DNA of 64,000 bases from Oscillospiraceae bacterium (GCA_021200565.1 JAJQGJ010000012.1:195464-259463), one strand, 5' to 3'; counted from the stretch's first letter, positions 8,601 to 16,899 are shown. Numbers and translations are program-made. The notes: a model not told the origin generated them from the sequence alone.

Positions 8601-9200
8601 TCAGTCGGCAGACGCCACAACAACCTTGAATTCTCCCTCAACGAGGTTATCGATGCTTCCCATAAGCAAAGCACCGCTTCTTTCCATCGGGATTTCTCTC
8701 ATACTGCCATCTGAGTACTTGACAGTTACCGATATGTTTTCATCGCCGATTTCTTTTGTGTTGATCTGAACAAACAGCTGACCGCTGCCAGAGTCAAATG
8801 AGATGTATGTCTTTTCATCGTTGACATCCTCAAGCCTGGAAGTATTCACCTGATAGTCGCCCGTTCCTCTGGTTGCAAGGCTCATTGCAGGCATAAAGCT
8901 GATTGCCGCAGTAGCCTGATCAAGCTGCTGCAGAACAGAATCGATTCCTGTGGAAACCTTGTCTTTAACAACACTGATTACTGCGAGAATCCTACTCCCA
9001 ACTGTCTCTTCAACTGTTTCTTCATACTCAACAGGCGAGCCTATAGTGTCAATCACTGCCACTGCCGCAAAAAATTCGTCATAACAATCCTTGCAGGTTT
9101 TAAGGTGCTCCATCAGATTTCTCTCATCCTCAGTGTATGGGATCTCTTCTACCGTTGCTGTTGCCAACGATAAAATTTCTTCATCAGTTAAATGTTTCAT
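8601..9200 (-). CDS. ZAS/zf-HC2 anti-sigma-like protein (no membrane segment)
   Basis: This 199-residue protein has His3 and then His32-x3-Cys36-x2-Cys39 (HLKTCKDC), the zinc-binding arrangement of ZAS-domain anti-sigma factors. A middle segment of roughly residues 60-105 is helical. The C-terminal half (about 110-199) is beta-rich, with SGSGQLFVQINT and SMREIPMERSG text, and I do not recognise it. I see no transmembrane helix, so it is probably cytoplasmic. Its ATG overlaps the stop of the sigma-like gene by four bases (ATGA), so the pair is translationally coupled. The natural reading is that it holds or senses for that sigma factor; this is inference from motif and position. Confidence 0.65.
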   Translation of the reverse strand: MKHLTDEEILSLATATVEEIPYTEDERNLMEHLKTCKDCYDEFFAAVAVIDTIGSPVEYEETVEETVGSRILAVISVVKDKVSTGIDSVLQQLDQATAAISFMPAMSLATRGTGDYQVNTSRLEDVNDEKTYISFDSGSGQLFVQINTKEIGDENISVTVKYSDGSMREIPMERSGALLMGSIDNLVEGEFKVVVASAD

Positions 9201-10090
9201 CTTGCTTTTCCTCCTCTGATTAACTCTCCTATAACTGTGTCCTTAGTGTAGTAATCTTCGAAAACACTCCTTATGTCATCTCGATCTTTGACAATATCAC
9301 ATACCTTTTTGAATGTCTCTTCGAATACAAAGTTCTCCTTATGCCCTATTTGTTTTTGATCGTAAAGCTTGGTATAGATAGCATCTCCACGTTTGACTCT
9401 ATCTCCATCAACTTCAATAAGCTCTGACAGTTTATCTAAGAAGCTCTGTCCCCATGTAAGCGTTTTATCCTGAAGTTCTTCTCTGATAATCTCTTCCGAC
9501 TCTCGCCGTAATTCGTCGAAACTCTTTCCTTCCATCCTCTTATATGCCCATTTTGGGGAAGTAGCCTTGGTCTCCACAATTTCATCAAGCATATGAGGAA
9601 GCAATCTCGCATAACAAAAGGCAAGCAAGCCATCTGCATACAGCTCCGAATTAAAAATAACAGGACAATATATGTGATACACCTTTACAGACGCAGATCT
9701 CCGTCTGTCATCCTCGTAGGTTGTGTCATTAGCAGGTATATCTATGATATTACCATCATTGTCGATTATAGGTTCAGTTGGTTTTCTTTTCTGATCTCGA
9801 TGAATATCACGAGTTGAATTTGAATATATCCTACGGGCATAGCCAGCAAATGCATCAACTTTCTTTGCCTTTTTCTCATTAACACTTTTGATATGCAAAA
9901 AAATTCCCTCATGAGAGTTAGCCACAACTTCTCCTACATTGGTATGGCTAAAACTCTTACCAAGCAAGTTTTTTACTTGACCAATGCAATAAGAGTCCAA
10001 TAGCTTAAAAAGCAAATCAAAATCTTCGCTTGCCATGGTTTCACAGCACCTTAGGTATACTTCCTGAATTTCCTTGGTTTTTTGCCCCAT
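9197..10090 (-). CDS. Divergent sigma-70-like RNA polymerase sigma factor
   Basis: The 297-residue protein has a sigma region 2-like segment at roughly residues 24-110. It runs from DFDLLFKLLDSYCIGQVKNLL to a FAGYARRIYSNSTRDIHRDQKRKP stretch that matches the pattern of regions 2.3-2.4 (aromatic, basic, then D-x-x-R-x-x-K-R). No clear region 4 helix-turn-helix is visible; the remaining 180 residues are helical and unrecognised. The ATG at 10090 overlaps the end of the small upstream gene; a second start at 10036 (MASEDFD) is possible. The base composition is more A+T-rich than in the flanking housekeeping genes. Four copies of a candidate ECF-type promoter occur in this island, which supports the sigma assignment. 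Confidence 0.55.
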   Translation of the reverse strand: MGQKTKEIQEVYLRCCETMASEDFDLLFKLLDSYCIGQVKNLLGKSFSHTNVGEVVANSHEGIFLHIKSVNEKKAKKVDAFAGYARRIYSNSTRDIHRDQKRKPTEPIIDNDGNIIDIPANDTTYEDDRRRSASVKVYHIYCPVIFNSELYADGLLAFCYARLLPHMLDEIVETKATSPKWAYKRMEGKSFDELRRESEEIIREELQDKTLTWGQSFLDKLSELIEVDGDRVKRGDAIYTKLYDQKQIGHKENFVFEETFKKVCDIVKDRDDIRSVFEDYYTKDTVIGELIRGGKAR

Positions 10091-10200
10091 TCATCAGACT
10101 TTTTATCAGACTTTTTTTGAAGTGCTGATATAACTTCTTCTTGTCTTTGAAGATATTCTACATCTTCTATTTGCCCCTGATTGTTTTTTACTTCCATCAT
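10051..10200 (-). CDS. Small basic protein, 49 residues, unknown function
   Basis: A textbook GAAGGAGGACAAC site precedes an ATG at 10200, 17 bases after the stop of the CHAT gene. The product starts MMEVKNNQGQIEDVEYLQRQ and ends in a lysine/arginine-rich tail (KKSDEWGKKPRKFRKYT). It overlaps the start of the sigma-like gene by about 40 bases, which suggests translational coupling. I recognise no domain. It could be a regulator or a CHAT substrate, but nothing in the sequence decides. Confidence 0.6.
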   Translation of the reverse strand: MMEVKNNQGQIEDVEYLQRQEEVISALQKKSDKKSDEWGKKPRKFRKYT

Positions 10201-10216
10201 GTTGTCCTCCTTCTTG

Positions 10217-13200
10217 TCAATAACACTGGTAGCAGGAAAAGCCTCCCCAGTATGCCTCATTTCTGAACGGCTTTCTTCTGTCATCCATACTCTTGTATTT
10301 TTGCAACGTTTCCATCATCCGAGGCTCCATCTCCTCCTTTCTTATGTCGTCAAACCAATGATTTTCCCGTAGCTCTCCAACGGTAACATTTCTCAGATAT
10401 TCTTTGGCAATACTGAGTGCTTCCGGCGGGGATTTTTTATTTTTAAGGTACTGACGGTAAAACTCGTCCATCAGAATGGTTGTGCTGAAATCTGCTGCTT
10501 CCCACAGATGCGAGATGACGTAGTGAACGCCTGCCGCCGAAAAGGCACTGATCATGCCGTGAAAGCTTCTGCTCAGGCTTATATCATTCATTCCGCTCAA
10601 GCAGGACGAAAGAACCACAAGCTCGGTGGAGCTGAGATCAAGTCTGCTGATTTCATCGGCGGTTACTATGCCATTTCCATACAAATCATCAGCTCTTCCT
10701 GCCTCAAACCGGTTGTCAGCACCGGCAAACAGAAGGTATGATGAAAACATGGAGTTCGTATTCTGCCCGAGGTCAAACATTCCGTGAGTTGCTACATGAA
10801 TGTTTCTGTAGCCGCTTGCAGAAAGCAAGAGGTCCTTTCTGGCATAGATTCCGGTATAGTAAGGGCTTCCACTCATCTCACTTATGCGCCTTGCCTCTAT
10901 TGCCGCAAAAGGAAGCTGCCTTGTGTGCGGTGCATCTGAAGAACGTGTATCCTCACGCTCTGGGGCGTCATGGATTTCTTCTTCGATTTCACGTGGACGG
11001 ATGTCATACTTAGGATTGCCTATAATCAGCTCACCCATGGTTGCATCCGAAGCATCACCTGAGTACAGGAAGTCCCTGGCGCACTCTATTCTGACGATAT
11101 TGTGCTTGTCCTGCAACCGCTCCTGCTCGTCGCCATAAAGAATCTCAAGCGGAAGATTCACAAGCAAGCTGTCAGGAGCGATATAGACTGTCCTGAACTC
11201 CTCAACATAAGGCAAAATCGGCAGAATCAACCTGTCATACAGGCTTTTTCTGAGCACTTCAAGCCTGAACAGCTGCTCAGGCGTCGCCTTGTCCTTGGAC
11301 ACCTCCTGGAGAATAGCTGTAAACTCCTCAGTATCATCAAGCAAAGAGATGCCATCCTTGACGGTAAACCTGTTCAGCCTGCATTCACCATTCTTTTTCC
11401 GGATTATGTATATATCGATTCCCGCTTCAACCTCCTTGTCCAGAAGGTCTGACAGCGTCTGACCATAGCTCAGTGTGCAATAGAAGAATTCCAGAACAAC
11501 GCAGTTATCAGGAACGGCTTTCTTCACCTTTTCCCATGTAATATCGGTAACCTCATTGACATGAGGAAACCTCTCCGCAAAATCAGCTTCCAGTGTCCGG
11601 AGCTTTGCCTTAACCTCAGCTGTTTCAGCTTCAGTGTCACTGAATGTACCGGCATCTTCCAAAACTGAAAGCCTGTCCTGAAGAGTCCGGATTTCTTTCA
11701 TCAAAGCCTCGCTTACGTCACTCTGATGCAGCAGTCTGTTCCGCTCTCTTCCCGCCAGAGAAGCAAGGGTCTTGAACCTGAGCACATTCTCATAAACTGA
11801 GCTGACATCCTGAAACCGCCTTAGTGTGGAGTAGCAGGTTGTAAAATTCATCTGGGTTGGGCTGAGAATCTGCAGCAGCCTTTCATCATTCAGGTATCTT
11901 ATATATGATTTCCATATGCCGTCAATCTCTTGTAACGCTTGCGTGGTATAACGGATACCGGTATTGTAGAAGCCGCATTTGCAATAGTATGCGCCGGCTG
12001 ACACCAGAACTGCCAAGCGGATTGACATCGAAACATTGTCATCTTCCATACGTTTGATAGCATCACGATAGTAGTAGTCGGTATTCTTATCGCCGAATGC
12101 CTGTGACAGAAGCGCAAGATAACTGTCAAGACCCACCCGCTGTGATACATTCATCTCAGGCAAGGCTTTCCTGTATGCTATTCCAAGCGCTTTCTTGCAT
12201 ATTTGTAGCTCGGCTCTTGTGATGATTCTATACGTAGCAAACTCACCCGCACAGCTGCCTACAAATGCTGCCGCCTCGCATATGCACTCCTCAGTTTCAG
12301 GGTCTGATTTTATTATATCCCTGCAAGTGTCCATTGCAATTCCTTTTAGAGTATGCGCATAATCATCTTCCAGTTTGACAAGGGATAATGAATAAAGACT
12401 CATCATAAGTCCGAGAACACGATAGCTGTCAGTAAGTGAAAGCTCTTCATTATCAACGGCATCCAGAAGCTCCGGCAAAACAGTATTTGCCATCTCCAGG
12501 TCATTCTGAATATAGTAGATGAACAGAAGATTGGTCTTTATCAGAGTATCAGATAAAACCTCCGATATTTCAGGATCTACCTTTGCAGCAAGCGCATCAT
12601 TAAAAGCGACCTCAGCCTGTATGTAATCCCCAGTCTTAATGTAATAGCCGCCTAAAAGATTTTTATAGAGGCGGATATTTACCAAAGAGTCCTTCATATG
12701 GTCATACTTAAAGGCTATCGGTTCAAGCAGAGATAGCAAACGCCTGTATTCTTCAAAATCATCTATCTGATTCAAATCATGTAGCAGAAAATAAAGTGTT
12801 CTGCCTTCAAATATTTTTGCGTGCACGATATAGTCGTCTGCGAAATCATAATAACCGCTTTCGATTCTGTCGACGAAGGATACAAGAAACTTCCGATCCT
12901 TCTCGCTGTGCGTGGACAGATATGATTCTATCGCTATTTCGATTTTTGCTAAAGTAGTAAACCAGTTGTCTTCCCCGAGCACTGATTTTCTTATCTCATA
13001 GCACCTTTCATAAAGCTCCAGGGAAGCCTCCTTGTCTCCCTGCTGATGCTTGACTCCGGCATAGAACCAGCAGAAATCACTGATGTACAGATTGCTGCCT
13101 TTCCTGAAATACTTCTCATTATCTTCTACGATGCGGGCTACAGTGTCTGGAGATATTTCAGAAATCCTGACAAGTACTGTTGCCACAATTTCCTGAAACC

Positions 13201-13777
13201 TGATCAGGGAATCTCTCTTTCTGCTTATGACGCAGAAGTTTTCAAGAATCAGCACACCATAGTCCGGGTCATAACTGTTGATAAAGAAATCAGCCATATT
13301 CAGAACCAGGAAGCACACATCATCGGACAGCTCTCCCTTTGCCGCTTTGGATATAGCATATTCCTTTCTGAAGTAATCAAGAATTACCGTTTCGCTTCCG
13401 GGACAGGCTATCATAAGAATATCAAGTATGTCAAGCTTAGCGGAAGGGTCTGATCTTCTGTAACGATAGATGTCACCAAAATACTTTTCAGCTGATTTTA
13501 TATCCTCCCCGAGCTGCTCATGCATTTCAGAGTAATACCTGCTTTTCATGAGCTTGCAGCAGACGTTTATGCGAATACACAGAAGAGCAAATATTCTGAG
13601 ATTGCGCTGTTTCTCCTGGATTCTGTAATCGTCGTCATCCGGCAGCTCTTCACCATACTTCTGCGCAAGAATCAGCGTGGCAATCTGAGAAATCAGGCTG
13701 TCGTTGGACGCTTCCTCCTCAGCCTCAATATCCGCTGAAAGCTTTTTAAACTGTTCATACAGCTCGCTGTCGCCCAT
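10217..13777 (-). CDS. CHAT-domain caspase-fold protease with TPR-like N-terminal region
   Basis: The first 700 or so of 1186 residues are helical repeats of TPR type, for example DKEASLELYERCYEIRKSVLGEDN and TGDYIQAEVAFNDALAAK. A short coiled coil follows (about 700-770), and then a C-terminal CHAT domain. The CHAT catalytic pair is visible: His about 998 in NIHVATHGMFD and Cys about 1059 in ELVVLSSCLSG. YIAPDSLLVNLPLEIL upstream is the usual entry to this fold. CHAT proteases cleave protein partners when their TPR sensor is triggered (as in the gasdermin-cleaving and Craspase systems). Here the neighbours are a sigma/anti-sigma pair and a peptide-maturation operon, so the substrate may be one of these. 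It heads the minus-strand operon. Confidence 0.85.
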   Translation of the reverse strand: MGDSELYEQFKKLSADIEAEEEASNDSLISQIATLILAQKYGEELPDDDDYRIQEKQRNLRIFALLCIRINVCCKLMKSRYYSEMHEQLGEDIKSAEKYFGDIYRYRRSDPSAKLDILDILMIACPGSETVILDYFRKEYAISKAAKGELSDDVCFLVLNMADFFINSYDPDYGVLILENFCVISRKRDSLIRFQEIVATVLVRISEISPDTVARIVEDNEKYFRKGSNLYISDFCWFYAGVKHQQGDKEASLELYERCYEIRKSVLGEDNWFTTLAKIEIAIESYLSTHSEKDRKFLVSFVDRIESGYYDFADDYIVHAKIFEGRTLYFLLHDLNQIDDFEEYRRLLSLLEPIAFKYDHMKDSLVNIRLYKNLLGGYYIKTGDYIQAEVAFNDALAAKVDPEISEVLSDTLIKTNLLFIYYIQNDLEMANTVLPELLDAVDNEELSLTDSYRVLGLMMSLYSLSLVKLEDDYAHTLKGIAMDTCRDIIKSDPETEECICEAAAFVGSCAGEFATYRIITRAELQICKKALGIAYRKALPEMNVSQRVGLDSYLALLSQAFGDKNTDYYYRDAIKRMEDDNVSMSIRLAVLVSAGAYYCKCGFYNTGIRYTTQALQEIDGIWKSYIRYLNDERLLQILSPTQMNFTTCYSTLRRFQDVSSVYENVLRFKTLASLAGRERNRLLHQSDVSEALMKEIRTLQDRLSVLEDAGTFSDTEAETAEVKAKLRTLEADFAERFPHVNEVTDITWEKVKKAVPDNCVVLEFFYCTLSYGQTLSDLLDKEVEAGIDIYIIRKKNGECRLNRFTVKDGISLLDDTEEFTAILQEVSKDKATPEQLFRLEVLRKSLYDRLILPILPYVEEFRTVYIAPDSLLVNLPLEILYGDEQERLQDKHNIVRIECARDFLYSGDASDATMGELIIGNPKYDIRPREIEEEIHDAPEREDTRSSDAPHTRQLPFAAIEARRISEMSGSPYYTGIYARKDLLLSASGYRNIHVATHGMFDLGQNTNSMFSSYLLFAGADNRFEAGRADDLYGNGIVTADEISRLDLSSTELVVLSSCLSGMNDISLSRSFHGMISAFSAAGVHYVISHLWEAADFSTTILMDEFYRQYLKNKKSPPEALSIAKEYLRNVTVGELRENHWFDDIRKEEMEPRMMETLQKYKSMDDRRKPFRNEAYWGGFSCYQCY

Positions 13778-13828
13778 GAAATCACTTCCAATGCTATGTC
13801 CAAATATCTATAATCCAGGTTTCTCTAT

Positions 13829-13855
13829 ATTAGTCGTCGGTATTTCGGTTTTCCC
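13829..13855 (-). promoter_or_regulatory. Island promoter motif, copy 1 (CHAT operon)
   Basis: On the minus strand GGGAAAA (13855-13849), 11 bases, then ACGACTAAT (13837-13829). It is about 50 bases before the CHAT start codon. Same bipartite motif and spacing as the copies at 13946, 16457 and 16900; proposed to be read by the island sigma-like factor. Confidence 0.65.
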
Positions 13856-13893
13856 GACTGATTCCTGAAATTTTTTCAACAAAAACTAATAGA

Positions 13894-13923
13894 AGTATAG
13901 CATATCAGGATGAAAAAAGTCAA
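13894..13923 (-). promoter_or_regulatory. Candidate sigma-A promoter upstream of the CHAT operon
   Basis: On the minus strand TTGACT (13923-13918) and TATACT (13899-13894) are separated by 18 bases. This would give basal housekeeping transcription of CHAT and the sigma-like gene, with the island motif closer to the gene adding autoregulation. Confidence 0.6.
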
Positions 13924-13945
13924 CGGAGTGCAGCACTATAACGAC

Positions 13946-13972
13946 GGGAAAAATGAATTTTGTGCGACTAAT
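13946..13972 (+). promoter_or_regulatory. Island promoter motif, copy 2 (M50/E1 operon)
   Basis: GGGAAAA (13946-13952), 11 bases, then GCGACTAAT (13964-13972). It is about 34 bases before the M50 protease ATG at 14006, a normal promoter distance. Confidence 0.65.
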
Positions 13973-14005
13973 GAGATATAAAACAGAAAGCGAGGCTTAC
14001 TACAT

Positions 14006-15070
14006 ATGACCACACCTATTATCGGAAATCACATCGATATATATGATGGCGATGGACAAAGCGTCTGTGTTTTCAACAGAAACACTTCAAAAACCTACTC
14101 CATAGGCTTGAAAGAAGCTTCCGTCCTGAGAAAGCTGGATGGAAAAAATACCATCGAAGACATTCAGAGGGAATGCAGCTGGTATACACAAAGCGAAATC
14201 TCGGAGCTCATCAGTGCATTCGAAAAAATCGGCTTGTTTGGTTTGCAAAAGAAGAAATTCAACCTTCTGAAAATCAAACTGCCGCTGTTCAGTCCCAACA
14301 AGGTATTCAGCAAAGACAGCAAACTGACAACCGCCTTATTCTGCTTTTACTGTGTCGTTTGTCCTGTCCTGTTTGTAGTCGGAATACTGACTAATCTTTT
14401 CTCGGATAACTCAGCGCTGGGTACTCAGGACTTGCTTGCAGAGCTTCAGAGGATAACTCCTCTGGATATTGTGTTATTAGTCGTCACAGTCTGCGGATGT
14501 CTTTTGCTTCATGAGCTGGGGCATGCAGTTTCTGCCAGGCACTTCGGAGTTCCCGTGCCGGAAATCGGCGTAATGCTCTACTACTTCATGCCCTGTGCTT
14601 ATGCCAATATCTCCGGAATAAATCTTCTTGAGAAGAAGCTGCCGAAGCTTCTGTCACTCAGCGCAGGAACATTTTTCAACCTTGGAGCCATTGGTGTGTG
14701 CTATCTTTTGCTGAGCTTTACGTCATCTCTTCATCTGCAGGCATTGCTTCTTATCATAATTCTTCTGAATGCGGCAACCATCTTTACAAACGGAATGGTT
14801 TTCATCAAGTTTGATGCCTACTATATCTTAGAGGTTTTGCTCGATGAGCCAAATCTGAAGGAAAAAGCCAAGAAGCACTTCATCTCCTATATCGGGATTC
14901 TTTTCAATAATCGCCCAATGCTGAAGCAATTCCACGAATCCTTGAGGTCAAATGATAGTGCATTTCTTACGCACATAATGTATTGCGCTTTCTCGGTGAT
15001 TTCGCTTATCTATGTTCCAGCTTTGCTCCTGAACACCATTCTTCCAATAGTTCTCAGCATAATTTTTTAG
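14006..15070 (+). CDS. M50-family membrane metalloprotease with PqqD-like N-terminal region
   Basis: This is a 354-residue intramembrane zinc protease of the site-2 protease group. HELGH (residues 169-173) lies in a membrane helix, and the second metal/active-site segment is probably NGMVFIKFDAYYI around residue 265. About six hydrophobic segments are visible. Residues 1-80 form a soluble winged-helix-like region (SVLRKLDGKNTIEDIQRE...ISELISAFEKIGLF), as in PqqD-type recognition domains fused to peptide metalloproteases. That suggests it recognises a peptide leader. It is 15 bases from the E1-like gene and upstream of two small peptide genes with hydrophobic cores, so it may cut or release them in the membrane. 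The substrate is inferred. Confidence 0.8.
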   Translation: MTTPIIGNHIDIYDGDGQSVCVFNRNTSKTYSIGLKEASVLRKLDGKNTIEDIQRECSWYTQSEISELISAFEKIGLFGLQKKKFNLLKIKLPLFSPNKVFSKDSKLTTALFCFYCVVCPVLFVVGILTNLFSDNSALGTQDLLAELQRITPLDIVLLVVTVCGCLLLHELGHAVSARHFGVPVPEIGVMLYYFMPCAYANISGINLLEKKLPKLLSLSAGTFFNLGAIGVCYLLLSFTSSLHLQALLLIIILLNAATIFTNGMVFIKFDAYYILEVLLDEPNLKEKAKKHFISYIGILFNNRPMLKQFHESLRSNDSAFLTHIMYCAFSVISLIYVPALLLNTILPIVLSIIF

Positions 15071-15085
15071 AAAGAAGGATTTTTC

Positions 15086-15778
15086 ATGAAGTACACATTG
15101 AACCCATACACAATTATATCTGAAAGCGAAAACAGCTTTACCTTCATGGGTAAAGCCAACAAAACCATCACTGCCACCTTGAATGACAGCCAGAAGCAGC
15201 TGCTCGATGAGCTGTCAAAAGGAAGCTTTCTTGAAAGCGAGCTTCTCAAAGGCTCATTCGGAGAAGAGCTGTATAGCTCCCTTATTGAGAATGCTTCTCT
15301 CGTCGACACAGAGGCTGACACAACCAGCTATACTTCACGTACCTATGCTTTTTACAACACCTTTGGAATGGAAAACGCCGCCAAAATCCTCAGCGACAAG
15401 CGTGTCCTAGTCCTCGGATGTGGAGGAATAGGGACACACCTTGCGTGGCACCTTCTGTCGATGGGTGTCGGACACATCACACTTCTTGATTTCGATACCG
15501 TCGAAGTCAGCAACCTCAACCGCCAGCTTCTTTTTGACAGCCTTGACGCAGGGCAAAAGAAGACAGAGGTTCTGAAAAACAAGCTTCTACGTATAAAGCC
15601 GGATGCCGATATTGAGACCATCGACCTGAAAATCGACTCTTCTGAGACTCTGGATGCCGTTTGCAGCGCATCGCAGTATGACCTGATCATCAAAGCTCTT
15701 GACACGCCGCTCATGATTTCTCATTGGGTTGATGAGGTGTGTAAGTCGCACCATATTCCATATATATATCAGGTATAA
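15086..15778 (+). CDS. ThiF/E1-like adenylating enzyme, N-terminal part (frameshifted)
   Basis: ThiF/E1 enzymes adenylate a peptide or protein C-terminus, as MccB does in microcin C7. This frame has a leader-binding-like N-terminal region (1-75), the nucleotide loop GCGGIG (111-116), and LLDFDTVEVSNLNRQ with the conserved Asp, Asn and Arg. It then stops after 230 residues at TAA 15776-15778. The missing half (SGITARESVLIGPTYIPGRY onward) continues without a stop in another frame to 16413. The break lies at a TATATATAT run (15761-15769). Removing one TA unit would restore ...PYISGITA.... AGAAGGAT precedes the ATG. This is a real or assembly-level frameshift in one gene of about 442 codons. Confidence 0.75.
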   Translation: MKYTLNPYTIISESENSFTFMGKANKTITATLNDSQKQLLDELSKGSFLESELLKGSFGEELYSSLIENASLVDTEADTTSYTSRTYAFYNTFGMENAAKILSDKRVLVLGCGGIGTHLAWHLLSMGVGHITLLDFDTVEVSNLNRQLLFDSLDAGQKKTEVLKNKLLRIKPDADIETIDLKIDSSETLDAVCSASQYDLIIKALDTPLMISHWVDEVCKSHHIPYIYQV

Positions 15779-16413
15779 CTGCCAGGGAGTCTGTCCTAAT
15801 CGGTCCTACGTATATTCCCGGAAGATATGATTCAGGCTGGACTGATCTCGTTCCGGCGTCCGTGCAGGGAAGCAGATACTTCGGCACCTCTCCAAGCCTC
15901 GGCATGATGCTCTACCATATTTCCGATGAAATCGCAACCGAAGCTTTCAAGGTGCTGACCGGCTACGGTGTTCCTAAATATGGAAGCAGGGTTGTCGCCC
16001 GGAATATCTTCACTAACGAGGAAGCCACCTTTGGCAGTTCCTCCGACAAGGCGAGCGCAGATATGCAGCCGAAAACAAGTCAGGGAAAAGCCTTTTTGCT
16101 CGGGCTGCTTCTCATACTGTGCACTTCAATAGCATCAATATCTGCGATGCCATTCGCACTTGTTAGCGTGGCACTGTCTCTGGCACTTCCCTGGCTGATA
16201 TACAATTCAGGAAAAGAAATATCTAAATCAACACTTATATATTCCATGCTGTCATCACTGGCGCTGCTGATAATAAACATCAGCAAAGTGAGCATATCCG
16301 TCGGGATTTCATCATTTATTGCGACTATAGTTATGTACTTCGGAATTGCAAGCATTGCTGTATTGGCTTGCTGCTTGATCAATGCAGCTGTGATCAGACT
16401 GAAGCACCTGTAA
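15772..16413 (+). pseudogene. ThiF/E1-like enzyme, C-terminal part with membrane tail (out of frame)
   Basis: This frame continues the E1-like fold (GITARESVLIGPTYIPG, then FGTSPSLGMMLYHISDEIA) and ends in about four transmembrane helices from roughly 16085 on. The intact protein would therefore be a membrane-tethered adenylating enzyme, which is unusual for ThiF proteins. An internal ATG could start at 15862 or later, but no convincing ribosome binding site supports a separate gene. The sequence stays open and well conserved in character, so the break is recent, phase-variable or a sequencing error. Confidence 0.65.
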
Positions 16414-16456
16414 TATGAACCCGGCAGATTTTTAAAAAAAGTTTTTCAGATTTGTC

Positions 16457-16483
16457 GGGAAAACATTCCAAGCTGCGACTTAT
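16457..16483 (+). promoter_or_regulatory. Island promoter motif, copy 3 (peptide genes)
   Basis: GGGAAAA (16457-16463), 11 bases, then GCGACTTAT (16475-16483). It is 47 bases before the first peptide start. It lets the two peptides be transcribed separately from the enzymes upstream. Confidence 0.65.
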
Positions 16484-16529
16484 ATGATGTAAGGCAAAAC
16501 AAATGCCAAACCTGAAAGGAGGGTTGAAA

Positions 16530-16649
16530 ATGTTCGAGATCAAAGAAGTTGCTTCCGTTGAAGCTACCGGCTCACTCATAGGCAGCGCAATCGCATGCGT
16601 CGGCACCTGGGGCTCTGTTGCACTCTTACTCATGGCTTTTTCCTGCTGA
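16530..16649 (+). CDS. Candidate precursor peptide 1 (39 residues)
   Basis: An excellent GAAAGGAGG site precedes the ATG. The product has a charged leader (MFEIKEV...VEATG, residues 1-14) followed by a hydrophobic 25-residue core rich in Gly, Ala, Ser and Leu. Cys23 lies in the core and Cys39 is the last residue. It shares 20 of 39 positions with peptide 2, including 13 of the first 14 residues, Gly18, Cys23, Gly25, Met35, Ala36 and Cys39. Third-position changes in the leader show that it is kept by selection at the protein level. Position after the M50 and E1-like genes marks it as the likely substrate of that machinery. No known peptide family is recognised. Confidence 0.75.
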   Translation: MFEIKEVASVEATGSLIGSAIACVGTWGSVALLLMAFSC

Positions 16650-16694
16650 TACAATCATCAGCAAACCAAATCTATCACAGAGAGGAGGATAAAT

Positions 16695-16814
16695 ATGTTC
16701 GAGATCAAAGAGGTTTCCTCTGTTGAGGCTACCGGCACCTTCTGGGGCACCGTAGCAGGATGCATCGGAAACGTAACCGCCGCAATTTTCCTCGGTATGG
16801 CTCTGGCTTGCTAA
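16695..16814 (+). CDS. Candidate precursor peptide 2 (39 residues)
   Basis: This gene starts 45 bases after peptide 1 and has its own AGAGGAGG site. It has the same length, leader (MFEIKEVSSVEATG), Cys23 and C-terminal Cys39 as peptide 1, but the core differs in detail: Trp17 instead of Trp27, and Gly at 14, 18, 22, 25 and 34. Two co-made peptides with a common leader and variable hydrophobic cores resemble two-component bacteriocins or modified signalling peptides. That comparison is structural only. A terminator follows immediately, so transcripts may be mainly peptide-only. Confidence 0.75.
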   Translation: MFEIKEVSSVEATGTFWGTVAGCIGNVTAAIFLGMALAC

Positions 16815-16848
16815 ACCAGCCACAACCATCCTGAATACCTGGCCCTTA

Positions 16849-16887
16849 GGCTCACAGGCTGCTGACCCGGTCTGTGAGCGATTTTTT
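16849..16887 (+). terminator. Terminator after the peptide genes
   Basis: GCTCACAG (16850-16857) pairs with CTGTGAGC (16872-16879) and is followed by GATTTTTT. It separates high peptide expression from the downstream AAA-like and VirD4-like genes, which have their own promoter motif. Confidence 0.75.
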
Positions 16888-16899
16888 ACTTCGGCTATT

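Noticed and set aside
8601-13777. Type III-E CRISPR (Craspase) locus because of CHAT plus sigma factor
   Set aside because: No effector, repeats or spacers are present anywhere in the window, so only the CHAT/anti-sigma logic is similar.
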